A stretch of 64,000 nucleotides of DNA. It comes from Echinometra lucunter (lineage: Eukaryota; Echinodermata; Echinoidea; Camarodonta; Echinometridae). Under the pieces are notes generated by a model. The model did no database searches. It was not told the origin of the DNA and was given only the letters and a program-made list of their open reading frames with translations. The DNA is taken from positions 4,389,740-4,453,739 of the forward strand of contig CM057171.1 in assembly GCA_029962745.1 (NCBI GenBank), given 5' to 3'. Below, one piece after another: positions 34,025-46,049 of this stretch. The number at the start of each line of letters is the position of its first letter. Within the stretch, counting starts at the first letter, position 1. Made by a program: the position numbers and the translations under genes.

Positions 34025-34047
34025 CTGTGGGTATGAATGTGCACTCA
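33931..34047. repeat. Perfect 26-bp inverted repeat enclosing an (AT)n tract
   Basis: Arms 33931-33956 and 34022-34047 are exact reverse complements (core GCACATTCATACCCACAG). Between them are tatgtgattg and about 27 AT units. The whole can extrude as a cruciform, or may be a small MITE whose centre expanded. Confidence 0.9.
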
Positions 34048-34361
34048 GTTGGTGCAATTATTACCATGTATGATACTAATTTTTCATACATCATCCTCTT
34101 TTGTCATGTTTGTGTGGGTGTGGGTGGGTTTATGCCAGGTCGTCCCCCACTGACATGGAGAGTTACTTCATATCTGACGCGCACTGTGTGGAGTAGGTGA
34201 GCAGCGAACAATACATCTTAACAGATGGAAACGGACGGGCATACACTCATGTGCAGTTAAGTTAGGCATTCAAATAGTTCTTTTGTGAAGTTACGACAGT
34301 GTGTTCTACTGAAAGTCGATTTCTCAGATTTTAGTTGGCATTATTGACCGCCCTGGGCCCC

Positions 34362-34520
34362 TGGCCCCGTTTCATAAAACTTGTTATCAATAACAAGTTG
34401 CAAGATGTGTTACAAGCTACTGAAACCCTTGCATCTGATTGGCTGAGAGCAAATTTGTTGGAGAAGACTGTGGCAGTTGCTGATACTGATAACAAGTTTT
34501 ATGAAACTGAGCGGGGCCCT
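34362..34520. mobile_element. Hairpin MITE family F, copy 2
   Basis: Ends GGCCCCGTTTCATAAAACTT / AAGTTTTATGAAAC...GGGGCC, inner TTGTTATCA / TGATAACAA, and the family core ATCTGATTGGCTGAGAGC (34433-34450). Confidence 0.85.
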
Positions 34521-34931
34521 GATACAATACCTCGGGTGTGTCGTGCTAAAGGTACCCATGGTTTCTTTGTCGTTCGTGCACCTTCCTGCATATCGCAAAT
34601 GGGTGTGTTCCCCCAAACTGTTTTTCATACTTGTGATGTTTTATAACACAAAGGAGACCTGTACAAATATCCAGCATCATTTCTGGGTCGCAGAACGCAT
34701 GCAAATATTCCTTAGCAACACAAGTAAACAAAGTTCCATTATGGTGACATGTAATATACGCGAAGGCTGCTGTGGCGTGTCTCGTTAAGACAACGTTCCG
34801 CGGCAGTGATATTAATTATTATCAATTATATCATGAAGTATTCCAGTACTTTGCTTTACAGTAAGAGGCGTATCCAGAGCTTGTCCTCATGAGGGGCACC
34901 CATCTAAGCTAGTAAGGGGAGGGGTAGAAGC

Positions 34932-34933
<2 letters not shown>

Positions 34934-35004
<71 letters not shown>
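34934..35004 (+). repeat. (TAG)n microsatellite
   Basis: About 23 TAG units, followed by a degenerate aatgatgat tract to about 35065. Confidence 0.95.
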
Positions 35005-35005
<1 letters not shown>

Positions 35006-35065
35006 AAAGTAGTAGAACTAGTAATCATAATGATGATGAAGATTATGATAATAATGATGATTATA

Positions 35066-36217
35066 ATACTAATAACACACAACCAGTAGGCGCTTAATAC
35101 TGCTGTTTCTAAGCTCACCATATTCTGTCTATACACCTACTACTGCTATTACTACTCCTCCTCCTACCACTATAATATCTATGATAAATTTTCGGCTACA
35201 ATTTTCACACTGCCTAAAATTTATCAAGAGGGGGGAATCGTCCCCTTGCGGCCTTGCCTAATATTCAAGTTCGCTCGTGGCCTCCTACGGAGTTTGATGA
35301 AGATATGTCTAGCAAAGGTTGTGGTAAATGTACTCTCTCTATCCAGTTTTGACTGCACGGCTGAGCGGCGCTTTCCTGATCATGCTGATTACAATAATTC
35401 CTTGACATTTCACAATAAATCGGTAATCAAGGATTGCTCCCTTTTCTAATTAAAGTCCGAGATTCGAATCACTGCACTTTGAATTTTCCTCATTTTTAAA
35501 GGGACAGAGGAAAGCACGATTCGTGCTCTTATTAGATGCAATTGATATCTTTTTTCTTAAAAAAAAAAATATTTGTACATGTATTATCTTTATCATTTTA
35601 CATTTTTTATATATCCTTTGTTTTTCTAATATTCTGTTGTTGAAATTGCAAAAATGTTTCTTAAAATTCTCCTTGTTCTAGATTATTCTATTAAAATAGA
35701 TTAACTTTCTTGTATTAATTTTTTTTTTTACAATGGACTAATATTCTATAAGCACGATAAGTCTTCAATAGATTATTTAGGCCTACTTAAAATAAGGAGA
35801 CAGGGCCTTTGTGAAAAGCGGTTCTCAAACTGACAATGCTACCCTATGTAAATAACAGTGCATATAAATTAATACACAAATAAATTATTATGCTGCATAG
35901 CAATGTGATAAATCTTACGAATTAGAGTTAAACACCTAAACGTAAATTACCATATCTGAATGATGCACGTCTGTAAAAACCCACTTCATCAAGAACAAAA
36001 TGTGTACTAATACACTGGGGACTGGGGTTTCCCCTGATCTCTTTCGAATAGTACTCTGGTTTAGTAACGTGCAAAGGTGGTGACTCTCCTCTACACGGGG
36101 CCTTTTTTAAACGTCCGATCCGAGGGACGGAGTGTTTTTCCACTGAAACATAGCCTGCGTCTTTGAAACAGGGGAAGGGCATTTTGACACAAAAACGCAG
36201 ACTTCAATCATCTGCCC
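35066..36217. other. No recognisable gene
   Basis: AT-rich with several A and T runs; no supported exon. Confidence 0.4.
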
Positions 36218-36301
36218 GGGGGGGGGGGGGGGGGACTCGAACCCGGCCACGATCTTTGGTTCGACAGGCAGACGCTTAACCGAATGAGCCAACTCGCTTC
36301 C
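36218..36301 (-). mobile_element. tRNA-like SINE head with expanded C run
   Basis: On the minus strand: GCGAGTTGGCTCATTCGGTT (A-box region) and GGCCGGGTTCGAGTCC (B box GGTTCGAGTCC), whose final C residues extend into a run of 17 C. A normal T-arm 3' strand is lost in that run. Not a functional tRNA. Confidence 0.6.
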
Positions 36302-36498
36302 TGTATTCACATGTCTTTGCTGCATCACATGTCATTTCTTGACCAAAGTGAATGTACCAATACAATGTATTCGTTGGTTTTTTTTGAGAAATAGATCTTT
36401 GGTAAGTCCGCTATTGAAAACAGGAAGCTTGATAAACATCGCTTTTCAAAGAAATACTAGTTTTGAAGTATTTCTGCAAAATCCGATCATTAGACATT

Positions 36499-36908
36499 AA
36501 GCCTGGTGCACACTATACGATCTGTCTGCGATCCAATTTTTGAAAAAAAAATCGTTATAGCATTTGATATGACCATTCAAACGTGTGTAATCTTAATGAT
36601 CAAAGTTCCAAATGAATACTGAAATCGAAATCCCGGGCTATTGCGAGTCTCCTTGTAGGAATAAAAGCGGAGGCAATTCTAAATCGTACTGATGTCATGG
36701 CTGCTTGTCAACGATTTGAAGCCAATTTGGCCTTTACTCTGACTAAAAGGCTGCTTGCAGTTTACTAACATTTTTATTTTAGTATTCCTATCATTATTCC
36801 GAACTTCACAAAAGATCATTTTACTTGTTTAAACCTTCATATCAAATGCAAAATGCAATTTGTTCGAAAATCGGGTCGCGGTCGGATCGTGCAGTGTGCG
36901 CCGGGCCT
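36499..36908. mobile_element. MITE family E, copy 1 (about 410 bp)
   Basis: Inverted ends AAGCCTGGTGCACACTATACGATC / GATCGTGCAGTGTGCGCCGGGCCT (imperfect), then TCTGCGATCC / GGTCGCGGTCGGATC. The right half is shared with 26163-26404. Confidence 0.8.
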
Positions 36909-37077
36909 AACAAATGATTCCATATCATCACACATGAATACTCAAATATAGGCATACTAGACCATTATTTTTTTTTTCGATATATTTTTCTTAAGTTGTA
37001 ATCGCCTGATCAACATGCACTTAAATATGAAAATTATAAAAATGCTGTAGATAATGGGCCTGATTTGAGTCTTTCTT

Positions 37078-37329
37078 CACTCTTAGATGTGCCAGTAAGA
37101 ACTCTTTTTGTCCCGTATTTAGAACCCTACAGAAAAGGAGTTCTATATTAAGGGTTCTTAATATTTTCAAGAACCCCAAAAGGTTCCACTTATAACCAAT
37201 AATGGTTCTAAAGACCCCTTTAAAACCCTTTAGAGAACCTTTAATTGTTCTTTGAAAAACTTTTCAAGGTTCCAAAATTAATGTGGGATACGAAAAAGTT
37301 CTAACCAGCAACATTTTGTCTAAGAGTTT
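37078..37329. mobile_element. CACT-type MITE with iterated GGTTCT word
   Basis: Ends CACTCTTAGATG / TTGTCTAAGAGT. The 250-bp interior carries many GGTTCT / AGAACC words on both strands. The plan is the same as 10925-11175 and 31757-32120 with a different inner word. Confidence 0.7.
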
Positions 37330-37842
37330 TTAGTTGTTGCCGTATAAGGTGTCTGGACGAAAAACTGAAAGACATTCAAACAACAACTTTTCTCCTCTTC
37401 AAAATGAAATCATTGATTCGAAAGAATTCCATGCATTTCGGATGTCAACTCTACATGCATTCTAATGTATATTGAATCTGTATGATCGATCGCTTGTCCG
37501 AAAGGCAAGAGAAAAGGGTGGAAAACTTAAAAGGAGTAATGTGTGGGAATTCATAACCTAAAAACAGATGGTTGATATTTATTTCACGATCTGCTGTCTA
37601 TAATATTGAACGGATTCTTGATCATTTTATAATGACAGATTCTTGCAAAGTCATTATTTGCTCAGATTATTGAATACGTTACATCACATCTATATCTACC
37701 AACTCTTCCCTTCGAATAACTACTTTACGCATGTAGTCGCTAAAATTATAAAAACTTGAATTTGTATTTCTAGTCCCCTAGTCAATACAAGGCATTACTT
37801 CATTTCTCCCCCCCCCTCAGTCTCCCTGTCTCTACTGCATGC
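37330..37842. other. No recognisable gene
   Basis: No supported feature. Confidence 0.4.
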
Positions 37843-38101
37843 TCTCTCTCTCTCTCTCTCTCTCTCGCTCTCTCCCTCCCTCTCTCCCTCTCTCCCTCTC
37901 CCCCCCCCCTCTCTCTCTGTCTCTTCCCCTGTTCTCATTTTTCCAATATCTACCCTCATTGCGAAGCACATGATCTCATCTATCAAGTCAGGCATCCGCA
38001 TGATTTCTTTCTGTCTTTCACAGTTAATATCACCCACCTTCTCTCTCTCTCTCTCTTTCCTCCTTTTTCTCCTCATCTTTCCCAGTCCTCTCTACAGACT
38101 G

Positions 38102-38152
<51 letters not shown>
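37843..38152 (+). repeat. Two (CT)n microsatellites with a short spacer
   Basis: CT-rich tract at 37843-37925 (with a run of C) and another at 38040-38152. The spacer 37926-38039 has no recognised content. Confidence 0.9.
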
Positions 38153-38156
<4 letters not shown>

Positions 38157-39599
38157 ATCTCTGTGTTCAATCTGTCTTTCACCTCATCTCCATCACTCTG
38201 GTTTAATCGTATTTTAGCAATCTTCTTCGTTTCGACCTTGAACCTGCATCACTTGAAACAGTGCATGAAGATATTTTTACACCGAGAGCTCTAATGGAAC
38301 GACAAAGGTCATTTCACTAATCAAATGACCATGATGGCGGTGGATGTGACGAGGGTGGGGGGGGGGGGGGTGAAAACCGAAGCCATTGGAGTAATATGAT
38401 GAACCAAATCTCAAACATTATTTTGAAAATGGAAAATAGGCTTTAAGGAATGCAAGACGATGATCAGAAAACTGCTGACAACTTCAGAAAGATTAGAATA
38501 AGTAATTGTTGAAGAATAAAATTTGTGCGACATATTATCCAACGCATAGTCTATCAACTGAAAAAGCCTCCCCCTTTCAAGACGATGATGCCAGTTTGCT
38601 CGCTTATTGTTAGGATGTTTATGTAAAAAACAAAAACAAAAACACACCCCCCCCCCCCCAGCGTTTTCGTTCGGCAATTTTAAAGCTACCCTGTTTCCCT
38701 TTTCTCCTAACTATTAATGTACATTATTAGTTCAAATATCATGTACAAAATAAGGAAAGCGGACATATAAAACTAACATTGTCGCCAGTGTGTAACTTTG
38801 ACACGCCAAGATGTGTCGATTTGGCCATAATAGAGATTGATTTTTCGACCCTGTTCCCGCAAGAGTTCTCGCAAGGGCTCTTCATGATATGCACGAGGCG
38901 AGATCGATAGAGCGGAGTTCTTCTGGCGAAGCAGCTCACGAAGCGAGCGGGGCTTCCAATAATTGTGTCAGGAATATCTTGTCGAAAAAGGCGGGGGGGG
39001 GGGGGGGGGAGGGGCTGGGATAGATTTGATGTAATGTATTGTATCGCATTGCATTGCACTGTATTTATTCATGGTTACTAAGAAAGCAAATTAGGTCAAA
39101 AACAGACCGCTTTTAAGACTGCTGAACAGGCAAAATGTAGAACGATATTACTGATAGCAATTAGCTAACGTTTGGCATGGTAGTACTGCAGATAATATAT
39201 TTCACCATAGGTGTCATTCCGTTTTATAATGGGGAAGGCACTGTCCAAAAATTCGCTAAGCAAAATTTTAAAAATCCTCGTCTTAAAGGGATTTTTTTGT
39301 GGAGGGGGGCAAACACCAAAAATTTGCTGAAAATTTTTTTCTTGGGGGGGGGGGAGGACATACCCTATTTTGTTCCCACCTCTATTTGGGGGGGGGGGAG
39401 GGGGGACATTACCCCGTGTCCCCCCCTCCCCAGATTGACGACCACGTATTTCACTTTCGCTTGCAGCAAAGACTTGCGTCATTATATACTCCATTATCTA
39501 CTTCCTCTTTACTAAACTACTTAGTGTAAAGTAAGTAACTTTAATACATTACTTACTATAAATATTATTGCCACTGTTGCTTTGCTCCCCTTTCTACAG
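38153..39599. other. No recognisable gene; several G/C runs
   Basis: G or C runs at about 38356-38370, 38645-38659, 38992-39009, 39343-39354 and 39389-39399. The 39290-39450 stretch (AAATTTGCTGAAAATTTTTT, G runs) looks like a degraded repeat. Confidence 0.4.
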
Positions 39600-39865
39600 C
39601 TATCAATACAAACTAAAGTGATTCTAGGTAGAATCACAATGATGATGCACAAATATTATTTAATGAATTATAAAGAAGAAACGTTTTACCTCCTTGGGGT
39701 ACGGGAGGGGCACTTCAGTCTAGGAAACGCCCCTGCTATCCCAGCTGTCTCGCAAACGATATTGAGAAGGAACTTTAAGTATAGGCAATTCAATATCCTC
39801 AAGTCTGGCACTCGTGAGTTTCAGTTCGTGGCTGCGACGAATGGTGAATGCAAAATCATCTCACG
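39600..39865 (+). CDS. Candidate internal exon, unknown product
   Basis: A 266-bp open stretch follows a pyrimidine-rich acceptor (ctcccctttctacag) and ends at a strong donor (CACG|GTAAGC). The open frame encodes residues such as ETFYLLGVREGHFSLG and REFQFVAATNGECKIISR. No family was recognised and no partner exon was found, so this may be chance. Confidence 0.25.
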
Positions 39866-41777
39866 GTAAGCAGACTTTCTTCCACCTAAAAGGTGAGAGC
39901 AAAGACATGTAAGAGAAGAGATTAGAAAAGAAATAACATAAGAGTAAAAAAATAATAATAAAAACGCAATGTTTTCAAGGAACTAGGATGTTATACCTTC
40001 CAAACAAGGCAAGACCACCATGACCACGCTGAGGTTGGTGCAGTAAAATTTAACCCTCTCTCTATTTGTCCCTAATTCTTCAGTCATGAAAAGATGACCC
40101 TAAAATGTTATCAAAATAATAACTATATCTACCTTTATATTCCTGAAAACAAGAAACACTTAAAAAGTCGTGGCATTCTTAATGAAGGCTAGCACTCAAC
40201 AGGCGAGAGTCGTCAACAACCATTACGGACAGAGCTTACGAGACACCCTACCTTGATTGAAGTATTCTTCTACAACATCGTCGCAAAGGCTTTGGGCAAT
40301 CAACTCAATTTTGTTACCCGGCGGGATTGCTTTTTTAAAACCGTTATCATTGATTAGGTTAGGATTATGTAACACCAATGTTCACATAGTCCAACAGGAA
40401 ATAGAAAAGGCAATATCGCGTTACCTTGGGTTGTATTGCAGAAAGTGTTTTGAGTACGTGTCTGAATTATTATTTGCTTGGGCAACTTAAAAAAAAAGTT
40501 TTTCTGACTTTTCGAGCGTGATTTACGTTTGAAAGGATTGTAAATATATACTTAACCATTCATTCACTCTTACCATGACTTGAAGACTGTAGGGGGTAGT
40601 GTATTAAGCTAGAATACCATTAGCGCACCATTTTGATACGCGTTTAGTTTTAAAAAGCGGTTGTGTCCCGAGCTTTTTGTTTTGCAGCACGATTTCGACA
40701 TTTTAAAGTTACAAAATTCTCAGAAGAGACGCTTTCCGAAAAATAGACCGGCTTAAAGGCATTGGCTAACTTTGTGAGCAACCGATTTAAAAAAAAATTC
40801 TCAAATTAAGATGAAACATGTGTATGAGTACCTACAATTGGAATGGAAAACTATTAGTAAGACGCAAACCGCGATTTTATTTATTTTTTGGTCTCAGAGA
40901 CAATAAATAAGAGGACGGTTTTGCTCGAATTCAAAAAGACCGTTATCTGCCTCCCTCCGCGTGATAAGCCAAATACACACATGACGGTCCGGTGAGCCAT
41001 GCGCGCGTGCGCACTCCTTACGTCTAGTCTGTGCAACCGACCCTTATATACTTTTCAAACATTGGTTCACATTTATAATATTTAAAAATATTTCCTGTGG
41101 ATATTATACTTTCAAACTCGCAGACTGGTATTGTTACACTATAACCCTTATGTTTATCTCATTTTCAAGTAGCAAAATATGGTTTTTAAAAAAAAATCAT
41201 TTAATGTTAACCAATGCCTGTAAGTGGAGAAACAGGAAGAAACAACGGACAGCAAAACAACATTATTTTCAAAAGGCGTTCAGTACAAACACGGTGCTGT
41301 ACGGATTCCAGAGTTCTTTGTTTTGCGGAAATATGGTTTTGGAAAACAGTGAAATCACAAAAGAGATTCATTCATCCATCCATTTATTTATTTCAAATTG
41401 TCATAAAAACATTAACAATTTATACATTCAATAACAAAAAATAATAATGCACATGAATTACACAAATACCATACAAGAACTTGGAGGAGCCAGCAGAGGC
41501 CAATGGCCTTTCAAAGGTTGAGCTCCTAGAATGCTTTTCAAAAGAAGGTTTGGTTGCCTAAAGGAACAGTAACAGGGTACAGTGAAGCAGCTACATGAGT
41601 GTTTTTGAACTGTGTTTCAAAATGCTGATTCTGGCTTTGCAGTTAAGCTGTAAACTCACCCTGCATGCAGAAAGCATCGTTTCACATCCAGTGGCGTATA
41701 TAGTCATCAGCAGTGGCAAAACATCCTAGCTTATTTCTGTATACGGCGATTAAGGAAAATATTTGAGGGACCTCTTG
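39866..41777. other. No recognisable gene
   Basis: No supported exon, RNA gene or element. Confidence 0.4.
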
Positions 41778-42072
41778 CAGATGTTGTGGTCCGGTATTCC
41801 TCGTACTGTTAACCACAAGGTACGGAGTTCAAATCCTTGCCACGACACTAACGTGCTTTGGCAAGATATTAATTTACATTTGCCAAACTCGATTTAGGTG
41901 CAGTAAGTGATTACCTGGTAGAATTTATTCCTTGATTGCACCAAGTGCTACTGTGTTCTCAGTGCTACGTGCGCTTAATTTGTGTACATATGGTCATGGT
42001 GTTGCTAGAGAACAGTCCAGGCAGTGGACTACTGTTGCTAGAGATATAAAGCTGGGGTAATACCATATCCCT
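41778..42072 (+). mobile_element. tRNA-derived SINE
   Basis: A tRNA-like head with degenerate B box (GAGTTCAAATCC, about 41827-41838) is followed by TGCTTTGGCAAGATATTAAT, a signature phrase of the SINEs here. The body then contains tgattacctggtagaatttattccttgattgcacc and ggggtaatacca. Confidence 0.75.
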
Positions 42073-42116
42073 TTTCTTAAAGTGCAGAGAAACGTATTAA
42101 CATCACACAGGAACGG

Positions 42117-42142
42117 GATTTCTTCTTCTTCTTCTTCTTCTC
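42117..42142 (+). repeat. (TTC)n microsatellite
   Basis: About eight TTC units. Confidence 0.85.
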
Positions 42143-43501
42143 CTTTAAAGAGGGGCACATCCCCCATGCCCCCCCGGGCCCTCCCTAAAAACGCTGGTGT
42201 TCAAAACCGCCGGAGGGACTCTGATCCGAAGCAGATGTCGCCGAACCGTCGCCATGATGTTTGAATAAAAGATGGCAACACACTTTCTGTGGCGTCGATT
42301 TCCTAGGGAATAGCACGTTTAGATTCAGATCAATGCAGATGTTAAATTGAATAGCCAAGGTGTTGATGAAACGGAAGAATGTTAGAATTATCATGGATTA
42401 GATAACTTTCATCTGACAGTCGTATTGCCTTGATGTTAGGTGCATGGTAATTGGAAATTGTAAAAACAACTTCAAACAGAAAACGGGATAATTTAACCAA
42501 TTATTGGCCACTGGAACCGAGCGATCACTGTTGTAAACATTTTGCATGTTATTTGGCCTATTGTAATTTATTTAGCCAACGGGTTTAGATTCAGATCAAT
42601 GCAACGTAAAATTGAATAGCGTAGGTTTTCATGAAAAGAATGACGGTTACAAATATTATCTAAATTGATTTAAATAAATGTTCATCTTACTCTTGCGTAT
42701 TGAAATGGAAAATGAAGGTTTTAGCGAAATGGTGTAAAAAAAACTGCATAAATAAACAATATTTGCCATGAAAATTATATTGGGATTATCAATGGTAGCA
42801 TTCGGATAAAAAATGTAAAGAATGGTGTGAAAATTATGACATGATGGGTCTAAAAGATAAAAGTTCAAAGAAAATTTAAAGAGTCAATATCACTTCCAAT
42901 ACAAATATTTCGTCCTAGATATGTTGAAAATGACAGAAATTAAATCTAATTTTATTTTTATTTTTTTTCTTGCCATAAAAATCAACTGTCAGTTTCTCTG
43001 ATACTATACATCTCTTGGTATTTAATACCCTCCACTGGTAAAAATCACTGCGCACTGAAATAAAACAACAACCGCATTGATATTCCTGAAATCATGTAGA
43101 AATGCTTTTCTGAGATCGAATACAATATGTAGCAAACTGCATGTGGCACATCTGGAAAACAAGTAAATCCAAACATTGAACTTTAAATGTCTTGTCCTAA
43201 TTTTGGAGGAAAGTGTAAATCTCTGAGGTCTGCTATGCCCATCATCTCTCAGCTGTTCGTATCGCGCAGATGATACCAACTTTTCCGCCTGGAGAGGTTT
43301 AAATCTCATCTTTCCTGCGTTTAACCTCATTTTTCGAAATGCACTATTGATCGTCAAGTATCCTTAGCATTCATTAGAATTATTTATAGATCCATCATGT
43401 CACATCTGTATGCGTGCGAGGGAGGAATTCGCTTAATAACAAGGAGTTACAGCGATCCTGCCCATGTAAGTCAGGCAATTGATTATTTTGTGTACTTTCT
43501 G
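42143..43501. other. No recognisable gene
   Basis: A phrase tttagattcagatcaatgca occurs twice (about 42318 and 42585), together with ttaaattgaatag(c), suggesting a local duplicate. No gene. Confidence 0.4.
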
Positions 43502-43824
43502 GGGGTGTTTCATAAAGCTGTTTGTAAAGTTATGCACGACTTTAAGAGCGACTTGAATATGAAGTGCCAAATCGGATGCCCAAAGTTTTTCCTGACAACT
43601 GAACAAAGTGCGACCACCTTTCTCATCATTTCAATTAAATTTTGGTAAAAAATATACTTGCAATAAACACAAATTTAGTAAACAATAGTAATGTAAATCT
43701 ACGTCTGCATATTTCACCTTTAGCTGATGTGATTTATAAGGATTAAGAATCCCATTTGGCTAACCATATTCAACTCGTTCGTAAAGTCATTCGGAACTTT
43801 ATGAACAGCTTTATGAAACACCCC
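43502..43824 (+). mobile_element. MITE family G, copy 1
   Basis: Inverted ends GGGTGTTTCATAAAGCTGTT / AACAGCTTTATGAAACACCCC (near perfect), then GTAAAGTTATGCACGACTTTA-type inner repeats. The interior matches the reverse complement of 52840-53171 (ATAAATCACATCA, CATTACTATTGTTTA). Confidence 0.85.
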
Positions 43825-44037
43825 GGGTACCTTCGTAACGTCATCAGTCCTGTGATAAAGGAATGAAGATGTAAAAGAAATATATACCTCCACCTTCCTC
43901 ATGACGACCATGTGGTCTACTGGATGAGTATCCGCACTGTGAGCAACATGGTGTGGGGTTCGAATCCCTGTGGCAGCATGCACGAACCTTCTTTGGCAAT
44001 ACATTGATATCCGTTTGCCGCACTCGACCCAGGTGTA

Positions 44038-44118
44038 CACACTAAAAAATTAGGGTGCAATTCTGACGGTCTACACACCTAAGGGTGCAGAATTGCACCC
44101 TAATTTTTTTTTAGTGTG
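44038..44118. mobile_element. 81-bp CACT-type MITE nested in a SINE
   Basis: Ends CACACTAAAAAATTAGGGTG / CACCCTAATTTTTTTTTAGTGTG, with TA on both sides (44036-44037 and 44119-44120). The inner word GGGTGCAATT / AATTGCACC links it to 31757-32120. Confidence 0.9.
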
Positions 44119-44134
44119 TAGTAAGTGGGTACCT

Positions 44135-44283
44135 GGGGCCCGTTTCATAAAAGTCGTTAGCAGTAACAACTGCCAAATTTCTATGACAAATTTGCTCTCA
44201 GCCAATCAGATGCAAGGATTTCATGTAGCTTGTAACAGTTATTGCAACTTGTTAATGATAACAAGGTTTATGAAACAGGACCC
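44135..44283. mobile_element. Hairpin MITE family F, copy 3, nested in a SINE
   Basis: Ends GGGGCCCGTTTCATAAAAG / GGTTTATGAAACAGGACCC, with the family core in reverse (GCTCTCAGCCAATCAGAT). The interrupted SINE phrase gtacctgg|taggat shows a CCTGG-like duplication on both sides. Confidence 0.85.
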
Positions 44284-44400
44284 TGGTAGGATTTGCTTCT
44301 TGAATGCACGGATCGGTACGGTTGCTGAAGCAAAAGCAAGGGGTATTAATTTGCCAAATCCTTTGAAAGCATACATAGACGTTAGATCATAATTCTCGAT

Positions 44401-45341
44401 ACAAATACGAATTATTTTGATGATCAAAAAGGTTTATGGTGTGGTGCAGGGGGGGGGGGGGGAGGGGGGTTAAGGTATTCGGTAATATGATGGCCCATGC
44501 CATATGTTAATAGCTCTCGCAGGTATACGGAGAGGGCCAAACATAAACTGACACAGAATGTGTTATTTCACTTCACATTTTCTGATCGAAGCTCTTATAA
44601 GGCTATGTACTTCATAAATTTATCAGATATATCAAATATCTGAGATAATTGTGGTCTGTAACGCATGGAATAAAATATCTAGGAAGTACACACATTGATT
44701 GCAGATTACTTTGTTACTTTCAGAAAATGATGTTTCTGTGCTGTTTTTTTTTAGATAGGTTTGTCATAAATCCTTTTTATGTAATTAAGTTAAATCTATT
44801 TTGAAGATTACTATGCTAGACGGGACTTCAAGAAGCTCTGTAGATCAAATGAAAGATGACAAATGTCCTCGATACGGGACGTTAAAATGAGGTTTCGTTT
44901 TACTTCATTCTTTTTTTTTTCAAATGCAATTGAATAATTTACCATAATACCATGAGAGATCAAAACACGTGTCATACGAATATATAAGGGGAGAAAGTCT
45001 CAAAAATACTATCGTTTAGGGGAAAAAAAAGCATTCAATTATTTGACGAGAGATCACTATACGTTTGTTGGTCTCATTTTATCCTCGCAAAATTCGAATA
45101 AATATCAATTGAGATTTGTTATGACATTTCATATCAGCACAGTGCAGTGAAAATTAAAAATTCCATCATTGCGGACGAACCATACGTACGTCATTCGCAT
45201 TCTTGCTAAAATGATTTCACCTCTCTCAATCTCCCACTGGGTTACAAATTAAATTTCCAGTCGGTGTCCAATAATTTTCCCTAACTAACAGTTTGTGGTT
45301 CATGTATAATTTCTTTTCGGCCCCTCCTTGCCCTCTGCAAT
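44401..45341. other. No recognisable gene
   Basis: G run at about 44449-44468; otherwise AT-rich with no supported feature. Confidence 0.4.
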
Positions 45342-45650
45342 AGAGGTGTCTTGGTATAGTGGACATATTGCCGGACTGTGGACCTCGTGGTCCGAGTTCG
45401 ACCCCCCCCCCCCCCCCCCCGCGGCACTAATGTCCTTTGGCAAGATATGAATACATTTGACACTCTTCATCCAGGACGGTGTTAAGTAGGTACCCGGCAG
45501 GATGCGAAGTTATTGTGGTTTGTTTAGCATTGTGAGCGCCTGCAAAAGACCGCCTGGCTGGAATGCTCCCTAGGGAGTGGAGAAGGTGTATACATTGTGT
45601 ACGGGCAAGCCTGAATCCGATTACCGAGGTAATAATTCTCTAGCGTGCTT
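45342..45650 (+). mobile_element. tRNA-derived SINE with 19-C run in its B box
   Basis: The head GTCTTGGTATAGTGGACATA resembles a tRNA A-box arm, and GGACTGTGGACC could be a His-like (GTG) anticodon loop. The B box GAGTTCGACC runs into 19 C (45402-45420). Then come gcactaatgtcctttggcaagatatgaata, ggtacccggcaggat and the rest of the SINE body. Confidence 0.75.
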
Positions 45651-46049
45651 AGAGACATCAGTGTCACAACTAAACGCAGTGTTTGGTTTGCTATATTTGC
45701 AAAGATCAGACATAATAGCAAAGGGTATCTCTTGATATACATTGGACATGAGATGAAAATTGATTACACCAATTTCCTGGAATACTTACATGTACGTCAC
45801 GTAATGACTATTGCTACCAATAAAGCTCTGCGAATGCATAGTAACTTTAACACGGCACAAAGACAATTCTCTATCGAACTCATCTATGAAGTCAAGGTTA
45901 TCGACGTCAGACATTACAGCCAGACACAATACTGTAATTTAACTCTGTCAAAATTGCACTCGTCGATTTGCTCATACGTGGACCGTCCTACACCACACTT
46001 GGAACAAGTCGCCAAAATGATATTAAATGTATAGTACTTACAAACAATA

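Larger units (their letters stand above)
43905..44400 (+). mobile_element. tRNA-derived SINE interrupted by two MITEs
   Basis: The head has a B box GGTTCGAATCC (about 43967), then CTTTGGCAATACATTGATAT and tttgccgcactcgacccaggtgta. The body is broken at 44038-44118 and again at 44135-44283, and resumes with taggatttgcttcttgaatgcac...gctgaagcaaaagc...caaatcctttgaaagcatacatagacg. Confidence 0.85.

Noticed and set aside
34335..34646. 103-codon plus-strand frame
   Set aside because: Runs through a family F MITE and has no conserved motif.
45645..46034. 129-codon plus-strand frame just upstream of the retrotransposon fragment
   Set aside because: No reverse-transcriptase or other motif, in a different frame, and overlapping the end of a SINE; likely chance.
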